From NCBI GenBank assembly GCA_037576195.1, contig CM075102.1, forward strand, positions 46,062,745 through 46,126,744: a stretch of 64,000 bases of DNA, in the 5' to 3' direction. The position numbers and the translations under genes were made by a program. Numbering within the stretch: the stretch's first letter is position 1; each line of letters opens with the position of its first letter. The notes under the pieces are model-generated. The model was not told the origin of the DNA, ran no database searches, and saw only the letters and a list, made by a program, of their open reading frames with translations. The stretch is from Phytoseiulus persimilis. Taxonomy: Eukaryota > Arthropoda > Arachnida > Mesostigmata > Phytoseiidae. Shown here piece by piece: positions 12,008 through 23,011 of the stretch.

Positions 12008-12209
12008 AATGTGTCTTTCCAATGCATGGCACACATATTCCTAAACAGACCTTGTGTGTTAATGGGAGTGGCCCAAAGCGGTTGGTGCGTGAAGTCTCTG
12101 GCCCTACTCATGATGGTTACGGAGGAGAGGACTGCCAGACAACGCGAGTGTTGGCAAGTCACCGCCGCAGGGCGTACATCAAAGACGAGTGCGGTGCCAG
12201 ATGCCATCG
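12008..12209 (+). CDS. Candidate exon, possible thrombospondin type-1-like fragment
   Basis: The acceptor aatttctctctcag is strong and a gtaatg donor follows 12209. The frame contains CVNGSGPKRLVREVSGP and then DGYGGEDCQTT. The order C-x-G-x-G, R-x-x-R, GG-x-x-C resembles the core of a TSP1 repeat, but the second Cys of the usual CxxxCG pair and the Trp residues are not in the exon. A second frame of this segment is even richer in purine-first codons (VTAAGRTSKTSAV, ending at a gtgagt donor), so the reading frame is uncertain. Confidence 0.3.
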
Positions 12210-12327
12210 GTAATGCGAGCCTGTGAGTTCAGCGCGCTCCTCAACGCTGCACTGATACTCGCGGAAGAATCACGAAACCGATGAGGAAGCTTTCGTGGGT
12301 CTCGCCCCTAGCCGGCGTTCGAGATAG

Positions 12328-13764
12328 GAGCAGAGTTGAAGAAGTCACTTGAGCTTTCATGTGGAGAGGTTCCTCGAGCTCCAGGAACTCCCCGCAAGGA
12401 ATCCCTGCGACGTCGATTCAGCGACAACAGCCCTCCGAGAGAGTTCTCCACCCGGCTTCCTTATCGCTTGTCTACTGATCTGCTGGAACCGATGGTCAAC
12501 AAGCTTTGCTCAGAGCCTTCTGCAAGTCTCCGAGGGTTGACAGAGCAAGAGGTTGAAGGTTTCCGTCCAATCCGCCCCAGGTCCGAGCTCTCTGGTTCTC
12601 CATTGTTTTCTCCCCGTTCCCTCTTGTCCTGTTCACCATCCTGTGCTTCCTTTCCGCTGCGTGCTGTTTTTGCCGTGTCTCATCGTCCCTGTGTTTTCTT
12701 CTTGTCGTGTTCCCAACCATTGCCCTACCCTCAGCTAACCTTAGTCTTCCTTTGTCATTCTAGGTTGTCCGTTTTCTCTTTGCATTGCCTCTCTCGTCTG
12801 TCGTTTTTGCACGCTTGTCGTATTATGCTGTGCCGCTGCTGTCGGTTCCGTCGTGGTATTTCATCCTGTCGGTCGCTCTCTCCCCCCCCCCCCCCCTTCC
12901 TGCACTCTTGACTATAGCCCTCTTTCACGCGGACCACTTCTGTGCCACGTTTCTGTCTTCTCGATCGCTTCCCCTCATCAGGCCATAGGGAGAGGTTGCG
13001 AGTGGGATTATACCGCATTCTCAGGACGTTCGAGGAGAGAGAGAGAGAACACTCTGTATTTCCTGTCAGATGTGTCCTCCTCGAACTGCGAGAGTGAGGG
13101 AACAGATAAACAAAAAATCTATGAGACGGCGAAGGATTCTCTGTTCTCTTCCTCGCACGAGCGAAAAAGGGTCAAAACGACGTTCCCGAAATACCAATAT
13201 CCTCCCACCAGAAAACGAGAGATATTTTAGGGCGAGAATTTTTATAGGGGTGAGAGGAAGCGAACGCAGTTCGGAAGAACCCAGATGTACATGGATAGCG
13301 AACCACTCGATTCGGGCTCTCATGAGGGTTACAGAGGCTCAGATCTCGGGAACGCTAGCGACTGTATGGGATTTGAGGCTTTATTGTTTGGCGAAAAGTG
13401 AGTGAAAGGTGCCGATACTGCTGCTGGAGGATACGAGAGTAGCGGCCAAGAAACTACGCGAATGGAGCAGACAGGACACACGATGAGTGGTGGAATCAGA
13501 AACCAGGGTTGAATGAGTGGAATGAGACGCCCCTCAGTCTCGGACTCTGGTGCCGTGGAAATCGCGGTTGATCATTAGATTTTCTTGATAATACGCTTCG
13601 GTCAACAGTTTGGAAGAGTTCTTGGGATGGCGCCACCGCATCTAAGGAAACTTGGTGTATTCACCCAAGAGTTTCGAAATCTCTTAGAAAAACTCGAAGC
13701 CCTGCAACAATATCTCCCATCTACACTGATTGCCGTAGCGAAAACAAAACTGGCTGGTTCACAA
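12328..13764 (+). CDS. Coding-like segments of an unrecognised + strand gene
   Basis: Four separate coding-like segments: 12328-12551 (acceptor cgagatag; contains RRRFSDNSPPREFSTRLP), 13025-13170 (contains CESEGTDKQKIYETAKDS), 13231-13397 (acceptor gatattttag, donor GAAAA|gtgagt; contains MYMDSEPLDSGSHEGYRGSD, two thirds purine-first codons) and 13609-13764 (donor CACAA|gtaggt; contains LEKLEALQQYLPSTLIAVAK). The 13025 and 13231 segments lie in one frame separated by an in-frame TAG that doubles as a splice acceptor. The last junction does not match in phase, so an exon may be missing or two genes are mixed. A 15-base C run (12882-12896) and a GA tract (13035-13048) lie in the gap. No family recognised. 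Confidence 0.3.
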
Positions 13765-14169
13765 GTAGGTCAGCACTGCTTCTAGTATGATGCTCTTCTC
13801 GGTTAATCTCACACCGCTGTTTACCATCCAACGACCGCGTGCGACTCGAACTCAGATCTTAGTTCCCTCCCAGGACAGTCGATGGGCAATAGTTTCAAAT
13901 TCGATGTGAGACAGGCAGGCGATGATAATGAACGGTCAAACCGCCCTCGGATGCGCTTCATCTTGGGAACAATGTAGTTAAAAGCTTAGTTTTTCCACCA
14001 CCGAACGAGCGAAAATCATATCCCTCACAATGGTTGGCTTGAAAATTCTCGGCTCGATATTCTAGGATCCTAGACGCCCCAGTGTTTGCTGGTGGCGAAC
14101 CGCACTGAAATCCTCTCGTGACGTATTCGTGGAGAATCATGTTTTCGTCACTTCCTCGCGCGGCACTCA

Positions 14170-14598
14170 TCCATTGTCGGAGAGACCAGACATAATTGTC
14201 GCGTTTTTGGTGCCTTTGCATCTCGTGGAGAAATTTGCAAGATCAGAGGAATTCCCGAGTGTTGAATTTTTTTTCTCCTCGTTGCGATCTCGGGCTCCCG
14301 CCCGCAGCGAGGTCGAGTCCCGAGCAATTGTTGTTCTCAGCAGCACGGAAGAATCGGACGGGCTCGCGGCTGCCATCGCTACACACGTCGACTGCAGGGG
14401 CTCACCACAGTAGCAAAAAGCAGAAGCATCACGTTCGCAACTGAGCCAGAGGGGGAATAGTGAAAGCAAAAAGTTGTTCGAGCAGACTAACATGCTTGCG
14501 ATCGGAATATCGATTCTCAACGCAGCGGAGCCGTTTGCCCCCGTGGCTCGTTCGCGGCTGCTGTACTCGTAGTCCAAGTACGGCAGTGGACTCGACAA
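14170..14598 (-). CDS. Candidate coding region, unrecognised
   Basis: An open minus-strand frame of 143 codons with TGA at 14172-14170. The last 60 codons have about 63 percent purine-first codons (RNEEKKNSTLGNSSDLANF). A strong acceptor (cactattccccctctggctcag) lies inside the frame, so the first half may be partly intron. An overlapping minus frame at 14221-13958 (SDENMILHEYVTRGFQ) could be the next exon. Confidence 0.3.
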
Positions 14599-14898
14599 TG
14601 CGCTCGATCTCCTCGGAAATCCAGCTTCACTTAACGAAAGAGGTTCGGATTGCAGTTCAATAAGCTCGTGCGTCTAAATTCAATAACCCTCGTTTGTGTT
14701 TGCTGGCCGACCGGCAGACATGCCCTCTAATGAGTGGGAGACTCTAAGTGCTCTCCTTCGACCCCGGTTTGCTGTCTCATGTCTAAACACAGCATGTTGT
14801 AAAAGAATAGTTGTGCCCTTCCGACATCAGTAACATCTAATCTAATCTCTAGCATCACCACCACCAGCTCGCTTGTCGTCTTTGTCCTATTTGCCACG

Positions 14899-15183
14899 AT
14901 GTCCAAGGTCAGTGGACATTTGAGCGGACAGTGGACGATAGAAGATACAACTTCTCGTGAAAGTCGTTTTGCTCTCAGAAGTGCTCGTGTGGCCGTTATT
15001 ACAAATCACTCAGTTGAGCGCCCAAAAAAGCATCCAGGTACATTGCGAGGGAGCATTTCAGAGTTCAGAGTTCATGGGAGCGCCGCGATTCGAAACATTG
15101 GGCCTGCGGGAACCAGTTCCGTAAATATGGGGTCAGGAGCATGTCGCGATTTCCATCGTAGATTTCCTGTACCCCTCATCTAG
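14899..15183 (+). CDS. Candidate 94-residue protein or first exon
   Basis: ATG at 14899 (MSKVSGHLSGQWTIEDTT) opens a frame to TAG at 15181-15183. About 63 percent of codons begin with a purine and no open frame mirrors it on the other strand. It is rich in Ser, Gly, Ala and Arg, with no signal peptide or membrane helix. No acceptor precedes the ATG, which fits a real start. No family recognised. Confidence 0.4.
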   Translation: MSKVSGHLSGQWTIEDTTSRESRFALRSARVAVITNHSVERPKKHPGTLRGSISEFRVHGSAAIRNIGPAGTSSVNMGSGACRDFHRRFPVPLI

Positions 15184-15750
15184 AGATGAATACTTGGAGT
15201 AGCCTCCGAAGTTTTTTGAGTCGTGTGTTCCAGCTTAACAATCGGATGCTCGATCCGCTCCGTGGAGCAGTGGAAGAATCTCATTGGGTTCTTTCAGCCG
15301 AAATAATGCTCCTGGTCTAGCAGAGTTGTTTCTCACTGACCATTACAATTATTCATCGCTCTAGATTTCTTCCGAAGCTGATGGTCCGGTTCCTTCCTCG
15401 TCCGCAAATCCAGCTCACATCGAGATTCGCACGTGTTCCTTCGAAACATATGAGTTTAGGGGAGGAAAAGAGTCATTGAATCGACATTCCTTCCCCGTCG
15501 ATTCGAAGTGTCGGACAGATCGATTGAACGTTTTGGGAGGGCAGGAATGCTGAGAGTCTCCATGAACTGGTTTGCGTTGAACCCGAGATGATCGATGCGG
15601 TGCGTGGGAGCGAGCAGACGACCCGAGCTCGGGTTTCAACTGGGCATGCGTTGCCACCGCGTCTCGTAGGCAGACGACGGAGGAATTGCAAGACGAAACG
15701 GAGGCCGAAAATCCTCACAACCGCTGGTTGTTGTTTGCCTTCTAACTATA

Positions 15751-15776
15751 CTCGCTTGCAACTCTCTGCAAGCGAG
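15751..15776. repeat. Perfect inverted repeat, 10-bp arms
   Basis: CTCGCTTGCA at 15751-15760 is the exact reverse complement of 15767-15776, around a 6-base spacer. The stem does not extend, so it is short for a microRNA precursor. Confidence 0.8.
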
Positions 15777-16895
15777 CAGCCTCCATACCAAAAGAACAAC
15801 AGTACGCATTTTATTGGTCGCCCCGGAACGACAGTGCTCTGAGCTTTCCTGAAATTCAAACGCAAGTTCCCAAGTAGGGCACACAAGATATGAGTATGGC
15901 GCGAGCCAATCGATGTCGATGGAAACAATGTTCATCTTCTTCATCTGAGAGGGAGCAACATTCGACCCTGTTCGGCTTCCGCGAAATTTTCTGCAACACC
16001 GGCGTCCCACGACTACTGCACTTTGCATTCGTACGGGAAATTGCTTAAGGTATGAGCCAGTTGAGCTCGGCCTGCCCCATCGGTTTTTGCTCAGCTGCAC
16101 TTCTTCCCCATCGGTTCTCCTGCCGAGGAGCCGTGGTCACGTCAACAACAACTTTTACATTGCGTCTCTTTTCCACATTTTCATTGAACAGCTTCCCGCG
16201 TTTTCACTCGCTCTCATGGCTGATGAGTTCATCCTCTGTCTCTTGTGATTTCGGAGATCCAGCCGTCGCGTCTAATGAACTATCGTGAGGGATTTCCCTT
16301 CCGTCATTTTTTCAAGCTCGTTACTCCAGGAAATTCCTAATGGAGTGGGATAAGGGTCCGATCGTGAATTCGTCAGGACGCCAAAGCTCAGACTGGGAAT
16401 CCCATCTCCATCTACGGCCTCACGTCTTACTGGTCGCAGGCTTCCTTCCAGGAGGCGTCGAGTCGCGAACCGATTTCCATCGTGACTTTACGGACGCGCG
16501 TTCGGTTCGAGGCGTTGTGGAGTCGATTCGAGTCCGTTTTCGCTCTGATCATGACCGAGGTGATTTACTTGGCAATGCTCCAGGCGGACGCGTTTGGCGG
16601 TGAGTCGTTGAGAGTGCACTCGGCGGCGGGCTCACCGGAAAAGGCGAGAAAATCCAATCGGAATCTCCGGAACTGACGTCCCGTTCGACTACTCCGCTGC
16701 TCGGCTCTGTGTTCATCCGCTTGGGTCTGCCCAAGCTCGGAGGTCGAACCGAGTGTCTCACAGTCTCCTCCCAAACGGCCTAGCCGCGCAACTTGGTGCC
16801 AGCACCGCTCTCCGTTCTGTTCTCTTGCTCTCCTCGCCTCTACCGTTCTCACTCGTTTTTTGGCGTTTCCTCAGCACTGACCTGCGCTACTTTTT

Positions 16896-17126
16896 CTAAT
16901 CGCGTTCACGAATGAATACGAGTTTGATGACATCGTCAATAATTTCTATCGCGGCATCATTGAGAACGACGAAGTTACCCATGAGCTTCAACGCTGATGC
17001 GTGAGGCTTCTCCTTCCGCGAAGTTGAAGCCGCTTTTTTCTCGGAGCGGATCGCGTATCGGAGAGAGCTTCCGGAATCGCTTGTTTGGGAGGTATCGCTA
17101 TCGTGTCTCGTGTGACTCTTCATCAC
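16896..17126 (-). CDS. Candidate exon, unrecognised
   Basis: The minus frame ends with TAG at 16898-16896 and has about 66 percent purine-first codons. The N-terminal half is Ser/Lys-rich (SEKKAASTSRKEKPHA); the C-terminal half reads LMGNFVVLNDAAIEIIDDVI, a pattern of alternating hydrophobic residues. A possible acceptor (gtcggaggcag) precedes it. It may end at the stop or splice at a gtattc donor near the end. Confidence 0.4.
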   Translation of the reverse strand: MMKSHTRHDSDTSQTSDSGSSLRYAIRSEKKAASTSRKEKPHASALKLMGNFVVLNDAAIEIIDDVIKLVFIRERD

Positions 17127-17199
17127 TATGCTGCCTCCGACCCGTCAAGCCTTCCCGTAATGGCGAATATCCGGCAGACTGACCGCACCACTCACAAAG

Positions 17200-18677
17200 T
17201 TGTTCCGAGGCTCGCGGCTCAGCTCGGTTGTTTCTTCGGTCCTGCTGTTTACTGGAAGTTCGCTGCGAGCGTTGACGTCCGGCGAAAAAGCTTCAAAGAG
17301 GGAGTTCGTCGGCGGCAAACCCCTGATGGGTGAATTTTCTCATTGTGAACGCCCACGGAGAGCGCCCTCATCGCGAGCGCCACGTGTAGCCTGCTCGAGA
17401 ATTTCTGTTCCGCTCACATTCAGGTGTGAGGATGAAATCCGCTCGGAGGAACTCTCAGTGGCCGGATGTTTCCGGGAATGGTTTCGTCGTTCTATATCTC
17501 CGAGACTGACATTGAAAGTGGGTGGGTTGTTCCTGATGGAGTCGCACGAAATTTCACTTCCTGTGGCTCGATTCCTCGGAACATTCTCTGACGTTTCGCG
17601 CCGAGACCGCATACAGGCAGTTCGGCCCCTGGAACCAGAGACTCGGGAGCATCCGCTCGACGCGATTGGGAATATTGAGAACTATGGCTCGAGCAGCCAT
17701 AGTTGAGCCATGGCAGCGGTGAGCAGATGCTTCCCAATCATGTTTTTCGTACGAGCACCGGAAGGTCTGGCGAGGTCGATTCCGAGCCGAATCATAGCGG
17801 ATCAGAAATCTGATCGAAGCGATGTACCCTCATGCAGTGCCCTCGAGGAACGGGGATAACCATCTCCATCGCCTTTCATCCTCACTACTACATAGATAAG
17901 GTGACAATGACTCTGGAAATCGCCCGAGGCGAGCAAGCAAGCATTGCGAGAGCAGTGGATCGTCGCCACTGCATCTTGTTTTGTCCCTCGCTTTTCCCGG
18001 CGGCTCGTCCGTCCCCAGGGCAGGAGACAACGGAAATCGACTCGCCGTCTCATGGCGTGTCAACCAGATCAGATCCAACTGAATAATAGACAACGGTCCA
18101 GAAGGGTGTACATGATTTTAATGAGCCGCGGTTTCTTCGCTGGGAGCTAAAATTGAGTACAGCGCAAAGCGAAGACAGGCCTCTCACCCACCACTCTCTC
18201 GTTCCGTCTCGTCCTGTACAGTTTCGTCTCCGGCTCTTCCGAAGGGGGCGCTGCCGTAGGATGGTAGCACGCGACTCAGTCACATGGACCTCAGATGAAC
18301 TCAGAGCGTGGTAGGGAGCCAACCCGCGCTGGCGTTTTCCGAGTTGTTCGAAAAAGCGGCAACTTCTCCGGTTTCGTTTGTGTTTCAGTGATCGCGCGGA
18401 TCGTCTCAAACAATCACTGCGGAGTGTGTGGACTAATTATACATTTTTTGAGCATTCATGTGACCGGAGGATGGATTCGTAGTGGACACGGGAACAACAA
18501 ACGACAATCGTCGCGTCTGAGTTGGGAACCCCTGTCTCTGGAATTAAAATCACAAATCTCGAGGTGAGATATACATATAAGGGGAACGTTAGACCTCCTC
18601 CGTTCGACCTGACGCAGCTCTCGTTATCGACACCACCGAAGAGGATTCTGAGGGAAATAGTCTCAAGCTTCGAATGA
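17200..18677 (+). CDS. Candidate + strand gene, unrecognised
   Basis: A 168-codon frame at 17200-17706 (contains MESHEISLPVARFLGTFSDV) is followed by a better defined pair. Exon 18483-18563 (acceptor ggattcgtag, 27 codons) contains QQTTIVASELGTPVSGIKIT and ends at the strong donor CTCGAG|gtgaga. Exon 18618-18677 (acceptor gttcgacctgacgcag, 20 codons) ends SSFE with TGA at 18675-18677. These two join in phase 0. An alternative frame of the second exon (VIDTTEEDSEGNSLKL) is also coding-like, so the terminal exon's frame is not settled. No family recognised. Confidence 0.35.
17680..17704. repeat. Perfect inverted repeat, 10-bp arms
   Basis: AACTATGGCT at 17680-17689 is the exact reverse complement of 17695-17704, around a 5-base loop. 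It overlaps the last codons of the open frame at 17200-17706. Confidence 0.8.
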
Positions 18678-18934
18678 TCAATATATACAGCTGGCTACGG
18701 AAACACGCCGGCTTTCGTTCACGGAGTGTTTCTGTGGGCCTGTGCTCTCTCCCACTTCCGAAACAAAAAACCTGCGACACAAAACATCGCTCAGAGCTCC
18801 CAGAAGCACCTGGCGACTTGCTTTCTTGGCGACTTCTTCCCGGAAACAGCCGGACAATGCGAGGCCAACGGACTGACTCGCTCCCGAGAGATTCGGCTGA
18901 TTTCGCGAGATCTGATGACGAAAATGTTTCTTAG

Positions 18935-19138
18935 ATACAGCTCGACGAGGTGGATACGGACTCCGTGGTGCTGATTGGCAACACACGGAGAGATCGGGGA
19001 GGGCCAGCTCCCGTGACAGGCGGCGCCGATGCTGTGAATTCTGCGGTCTGTTTCAAGGCCGAACCACACTCGCGGTCACGGGGGGCGACTCCGACTCACG
19101 CCCCCGCCCGGAAATCCGTGGCCAACACAATATCATGA
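18935..19138 (+). CDS. Candidate exon, unrecognised
   Basis: After the acceptor aaaatgtttcttag the frame reads IQLDEVDTDSVVLIGNTRRD and runs to TGA at 19136-19138. Roughly 70 percent of its first 46 codons begin with a purine. The upstream frame to 18934 is open in the same register and separated only by the acceptor's own TAG. It probably belongs to the gene starting upstream on the + strand. Confidence 0.35.
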   Translation: MQLDEVDTDSVVLIGNTRRDRGGPAPVTGGADAVNSAVCFKAEPHSRSRGATPTHAPARKSVANTIS

Positions 19139-19811
19139 CAGGATCATTATTCATCGGCTTCGGTCAACCCACTCAGGAACTGCCCAGTTCTCGTCGAGAC
19201 CAGTCTCTGCTAAGGGGGATGAGGATCGTCAGTGCGAGTCAAGACCGGGATCAAAATTTCCAGCCGATAGGACACCAATGGGTTGTGGAGAGTCGTCGCT
19301 GGGAACGTGGGACGTTGCGAGGAAACCCTGAAAGAACACTCAGACTTTGGCACCACCTGCGGGCACCCACTCGATCACATCGAGTAATACTTTCGTGCAG
19401 ATGCAGCGTGTCGCTGTAGCTGTGTTCAGGCACGCACACCGCGTCAGGTGTTACATATTCTCCCAATCGGTCGGAATACATAACCTGCTCTGTGTTTCAT
19501 GGACAACTCATAAGAGACAATTCTCCCGGGTTTCCTTAGCAGCGCTCTCTCCAACGGTATCACTGCGGTTCCGCGTGGCGTACTTTCCGCGACCAGGGGG
19601 GAAACACCTGTTGGATGAAGCTCTCGCCGTAGTTCCTCCGAAAACTTTGTCCTGAGAATTTCCGACCGCAGGAAACAATCAGCTAGAAGCAAGAACCATT
19701 TGTGCCTGGAACCGGGGTCCTGCTGTCCGTAGTCTCCCATCCACGACTTCGGTCGCTCGCTCGCTCGCCACCTTGCACTTCCATCTGCCACGATTCCTTT
19801 CCGAACAGAAC

Positions 19812-20094
19812 GGTGAGTCCAACGACCTTGCGTGGCGAGGTTATGGGGCACCCGGAATCGGAGCCGGGGAAATATGTGCCGCCCGGCATGAGGTTGAAAC
19901 TCTTCGAGGCGATCTTTCTGCATGCAGAAGAGTTTCCCATCGGGAGCCGAACAATCGAAATTCATGCTGAACGCGCCTCGAATGGAAACTCGCGCGAAAT
20001 GTGCTCGAGCGAGTTGATGGGGAAGTGGAGGGCCAAGACGCTGACTCATTGTCGCCGAGCCCTCCAGTCGGAGATTCGCCGAAAGATCAGCTAA
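19812..20094 (+). CDS. Candidate exon, unrecognised
   Basis: The + frame through 19830-20030 reads YVPPGMRLKLFEAIFLHAEE and SRTIEIHAERASNGNSREM, with about 67 percent purine-first codons, ending at TAA 20092-20094. A second + frame over the last 100 bases (GEVEGQDADSLSPSPPVGDS, ending at a gtacgt donor) competes. A long minus frame (20049-19444, 201 codons) crosses the region and is treated as chance. The 5' border is unresolved. Confidence 0.3.
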
Positions 20095-20398
20095 GTACGT
20101 CAGAGATATTACGTGCGGATGAGTCGGCCACCATTGTGCGGTGGTCCAAAGCTCGTTCGACCATCACAGCCAGAATCCGAGAGCACTGCTCACTTGCAGG
20201 CAGCCAGACAGGCATGCGGTGCTCGCTCTCTGACAGAAAAGTCTCTCCGTCGACCAGCCACCCCCGGCGTAACGTACCGCTGACTCGGAAGAGTTGGATG
20301 CTTGCGCTGACTTCGGCCCTAGTAGCGGATGAGACCGACGAAAGTCTTTTGCGTATCTCTTCTTTTCTTCTCTCTGCCTCCGTTGTCCCGGCGCACAC
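20087..20398 (-). CDS. Candidate exon, unrecognised
   Basis: A minus frame of 103 codons with about 62 percent purine-first codons, containing AERRKEEIRKRLSSVSSATR and WLVDGETFLSESEHRMPVWL, and ending with TGA at 20089-20087. A gtacgt donor inside it (after FRVSG) would cut the exon short. An ATG in a Kozak-like context just upstream (MAAKSRRRQQQQ) is in another frame. The charged N-terminal stretch suggests a helix. Confidence 0.35.
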   Translation of the reverse strand: MCAGTTEAERRKEEIRKRLSSVSSATRAEVSASIQLFRVSGTLRRGWLVDGETFLSESEHRMPVWLPASEQCSRILAVMVERALDHRTMVADSSARNISDVLS

Positions 20399-20914
20399 GC
20401 TGCTGCTGTTGCCGACGTCGACTCTTCGCCGCCATGCTCAGCATTGAGCTTAGAACTCAGACTTTGAATGCCCGCGAAGAGGCCATCACGGGCCTTGCAG
20501 CTTCAGAGTTTGGGCAGCAACACGGAAAAATGGGTCGACCAGAAACTGAGGTACGAACCCACTGTTCAGGCTGAAGGACGTGCGCTCGTCCGACGTCGTT
20601 TCCCAAATTGCCAACACCGCGAACCCCGTTCAAGCTCTGCTCGCTGTCCGGAGCGTTCCTCTCCGAAGCCGAAAGACGGCGGGCCGTGGCTGATTTGGCA
20701 GCGATCCCGGAGGTGTTGATCTGATGGTGATTTGTCAACGGAACCAAGATTCCAAGTGTTCAAGCTCGAATCACAGACAGAGAGACAGAGTTTTCCACCG
20801 ACGAGTCTCCATGGAGTCAGTGGAAGCTCTCCTCTCGTTCGTTGCTCGGAAGCTTCGCCATGATGGATCATTTGCGTAACGGCCACAGATCCGGACCATG
20901 TCTGCTGCCACCTA

Positions 20915-21499
20915 CTACAACGTGACGCAATCGTGACTCGTAGCTCCGCGGTCCATTCGCGGAAAGGAACATGAAAGCGTATGAAAGATCCAATCAATCC
21001 GAATCCTGCGGAGAATCAACGATTCCTGAATCATGACCGAATCTCCCCGCGAATCCGCTTCAGGACTCGATTCCAACGAGAAGATAACCCAGAACTGCAT
21101 TGTCAGAGCTGCGTGCACAGCGCTCCTCTCCGTAAGCCACCGCCCACTAGTTGTGGAGTTTCGTGTATATTTTCTGCCGCTTCCCGCCTCACCGTCGAGG
21201 ACGGGCATCGTATTTCAATACTCCTCTCGGAATTCTAGGTCAGCGCTACTCGAGAAGTATTTGTGAGGGCCAGACCGAGTTTCTCATTCACAGCTCATGA
21301 ACCAGACTTGGAACTGGCTTGATTTGATCGAGCGTAATGAGAACCGAAACAGAACGAGGTAGCGATCGAGTCTGAGAAGGATGGGGAATCTCTCTGAGGC
21401 CTCAGACGGCCCCAGTTTTCATTGTTTGTCATCCGCATGCCCGAAGACTCTTTCGTAAGGACCTCCGCCTCAATTTTCTTCACTCGGCCACACTGTTCC
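20915..21499 (-). CDS. Candidate minus-strand exons, unrecognised
   Basis: An exon begins at 21499 after one of the best acceptors in the window (cgctacctcctcttccag) and reads EQCGRVKKIEAEVLTKESSG, about 63 percent purine-first. A 42-base exon at 21234-21193 is bordered by ctag and ACG|gtgagg and reads NSERSIEIRCPSST. A further minus frame at 21208-20915 (MPVLDGEAGSGRKYTRNS) overlaps it. On the + strand, 21033-21131 starts with ATG and ends at a strong gtaagc donor (NEKITQNCIVRAACTALLS), so strand is uncertain for 20915-21208. Confidence 0.3.
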
Positions 21500-22577
21500 C
21501 TGGAAGAGGAGGTAGCGGAGGAGCGAGGCTAGCGTTCCAGAGGGACACGCTTTTCCATCGCAGCCTGGGACGGTCGCAGATCTGATTTCAATCAGAGCCA
21601 GGAAATCACCGAGAAAGATCACCGTCCTGGGCCTGGGGTGCTTTCCCGTTCGCTTCCTCTCCCGAAAAATCCTCGCTGAGGCTCTAACCATCTTTTGTCT
21701 CGAATTATCGTGGACTCCGCCCGAGGCGAGCTCAGCCCGAGGGAATCAAACTCGTCTCGATCAGACCACAAACGAGCGAAAGCGCCACGACAGAACAGGG
21801 GGGAACCTTCCCAGGTTACCGAACTTCTCCAAGCGGTGCCTTGATGAGGGACCGCTTGTCGGCATCACGGAGTCCGCAGGCATTCGCGAAACGCGCGGAA
21901 ATTCTCAATAAACCCCGGCTGATTGCAGGGCCTTCACTCTCGAGGCAAATGGCGCGAAAGCTGTGGCCATCCATTCGGGGCGCGGTTCAGCCGGCGACGA
22001 AAAAACCGAACAAGCGCCATGATTGAGAACCTTCTGCTGATCCATCATCTGCTCGTCGACACGTAGCTTGATAAAAAGGCTCAATCTACAGCTCTCGTTC
22101 CCGAGGTGTTCTTCTCGGAGTCATCCATGACCGGACGGATGACGAACTCGTTAATTCTGTCCTATCTGATCCATCGCCGATGAATGTGAGCCACCTGGTG
22201 TATCGAGCCAACGGCTCCAGAGCACTCATGAACCCAACCCAATTGCTGAGTCATTCCCTGGCGTTAGGAATCGATATCGACCGCTCGCGCTATGGATTCG
22301 CCAGAACACGAGAACTCGGTGGATTTTGAAACGTAAGCTTCCTGACTTCCCGTAGCAGCGGGTGGCGGGAAGTAGCGCCCCCTCCAGACGAGGATTGAGC
22401 ATGATCCTGGAGAGGGGGCGGCTTCCTCAACAGTATCTGTGAGCTGGTCACCGAGTTCTTCCCAGTCCGGCTCTGGTTGTTGGGTCAAGTTCGTTCGTGC
22501 CGAGAAACTGGTCGCACATCAAGATCTGGGTTCTTTAAGATCAGGATCTTTTAAACGACCGACGGGTTCCCCGCTGT

Positions 22578-22603
22578 CGGAAGGTGCCCCCGGAAGGTGC
22601 CCC
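22578..22603. repeat. 13-bp tandem duplication, two perfect copies
   Basis: CGGAAGGTGCCCC occurs at 22578-22590 and again directly at 22591-22603. Confidence 0.85.
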
Positions 22604-22919
22604 TCTGCAACCTTGTTCCAGCTGTTCGAAATTCCTGCTCCGTGCGTCTTGGTTATGAGTCAAGATCCTCCAGGACGATCGTTCTGGCTCAAGCACCTCG
22701 ATAATGGAGCGATGGCTCGCAGAGAACGTTACTGGATATGCTCAATGGTTCCGTGACGACTCAAGTAGCCAATCGGGCTGGGTCTATCGGAGTCGAGCGA
22801 AATCGATAATGGGAACTGATTGGGCGTACTTCGTTCAGAGGACACTCCTCTCTGCTTTTCCTCGCGAGCGATCGATCCATCTCCAGGACAGTCTGGAGAT
22901 TGGTTAACCATCGAGCCAG

Positions 22920-23011
22920 GCGAGGAATCAGGGTGTCTCCCGTCTGCTTTGCGAAGCCCTCCTGATCCTTGGAATGGCGCCCGAGTATCTTCGCGGAACG
23001 AGGAATTCAAC
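22920..23011 (+). CDS. Candidate exon, unrecognised
   Basis: The frame between a cgagccag acceptor and the strong donor TTCAAC|gtgagt reads VSRLLCEALLILGMAPEYLR. A second + frame through the same donor is also open. The acceptor has a poor pyrimidine tract, so confidence is limited. Confidence 0.25.

Noticed and set aside
19444-20049. 201-codon minus-strand frame
   Set aside because: A frame of this length is expected about once by chance in 64 kb. It crosses a + strand segment with much stronger codon structure and has no start context or splice support.
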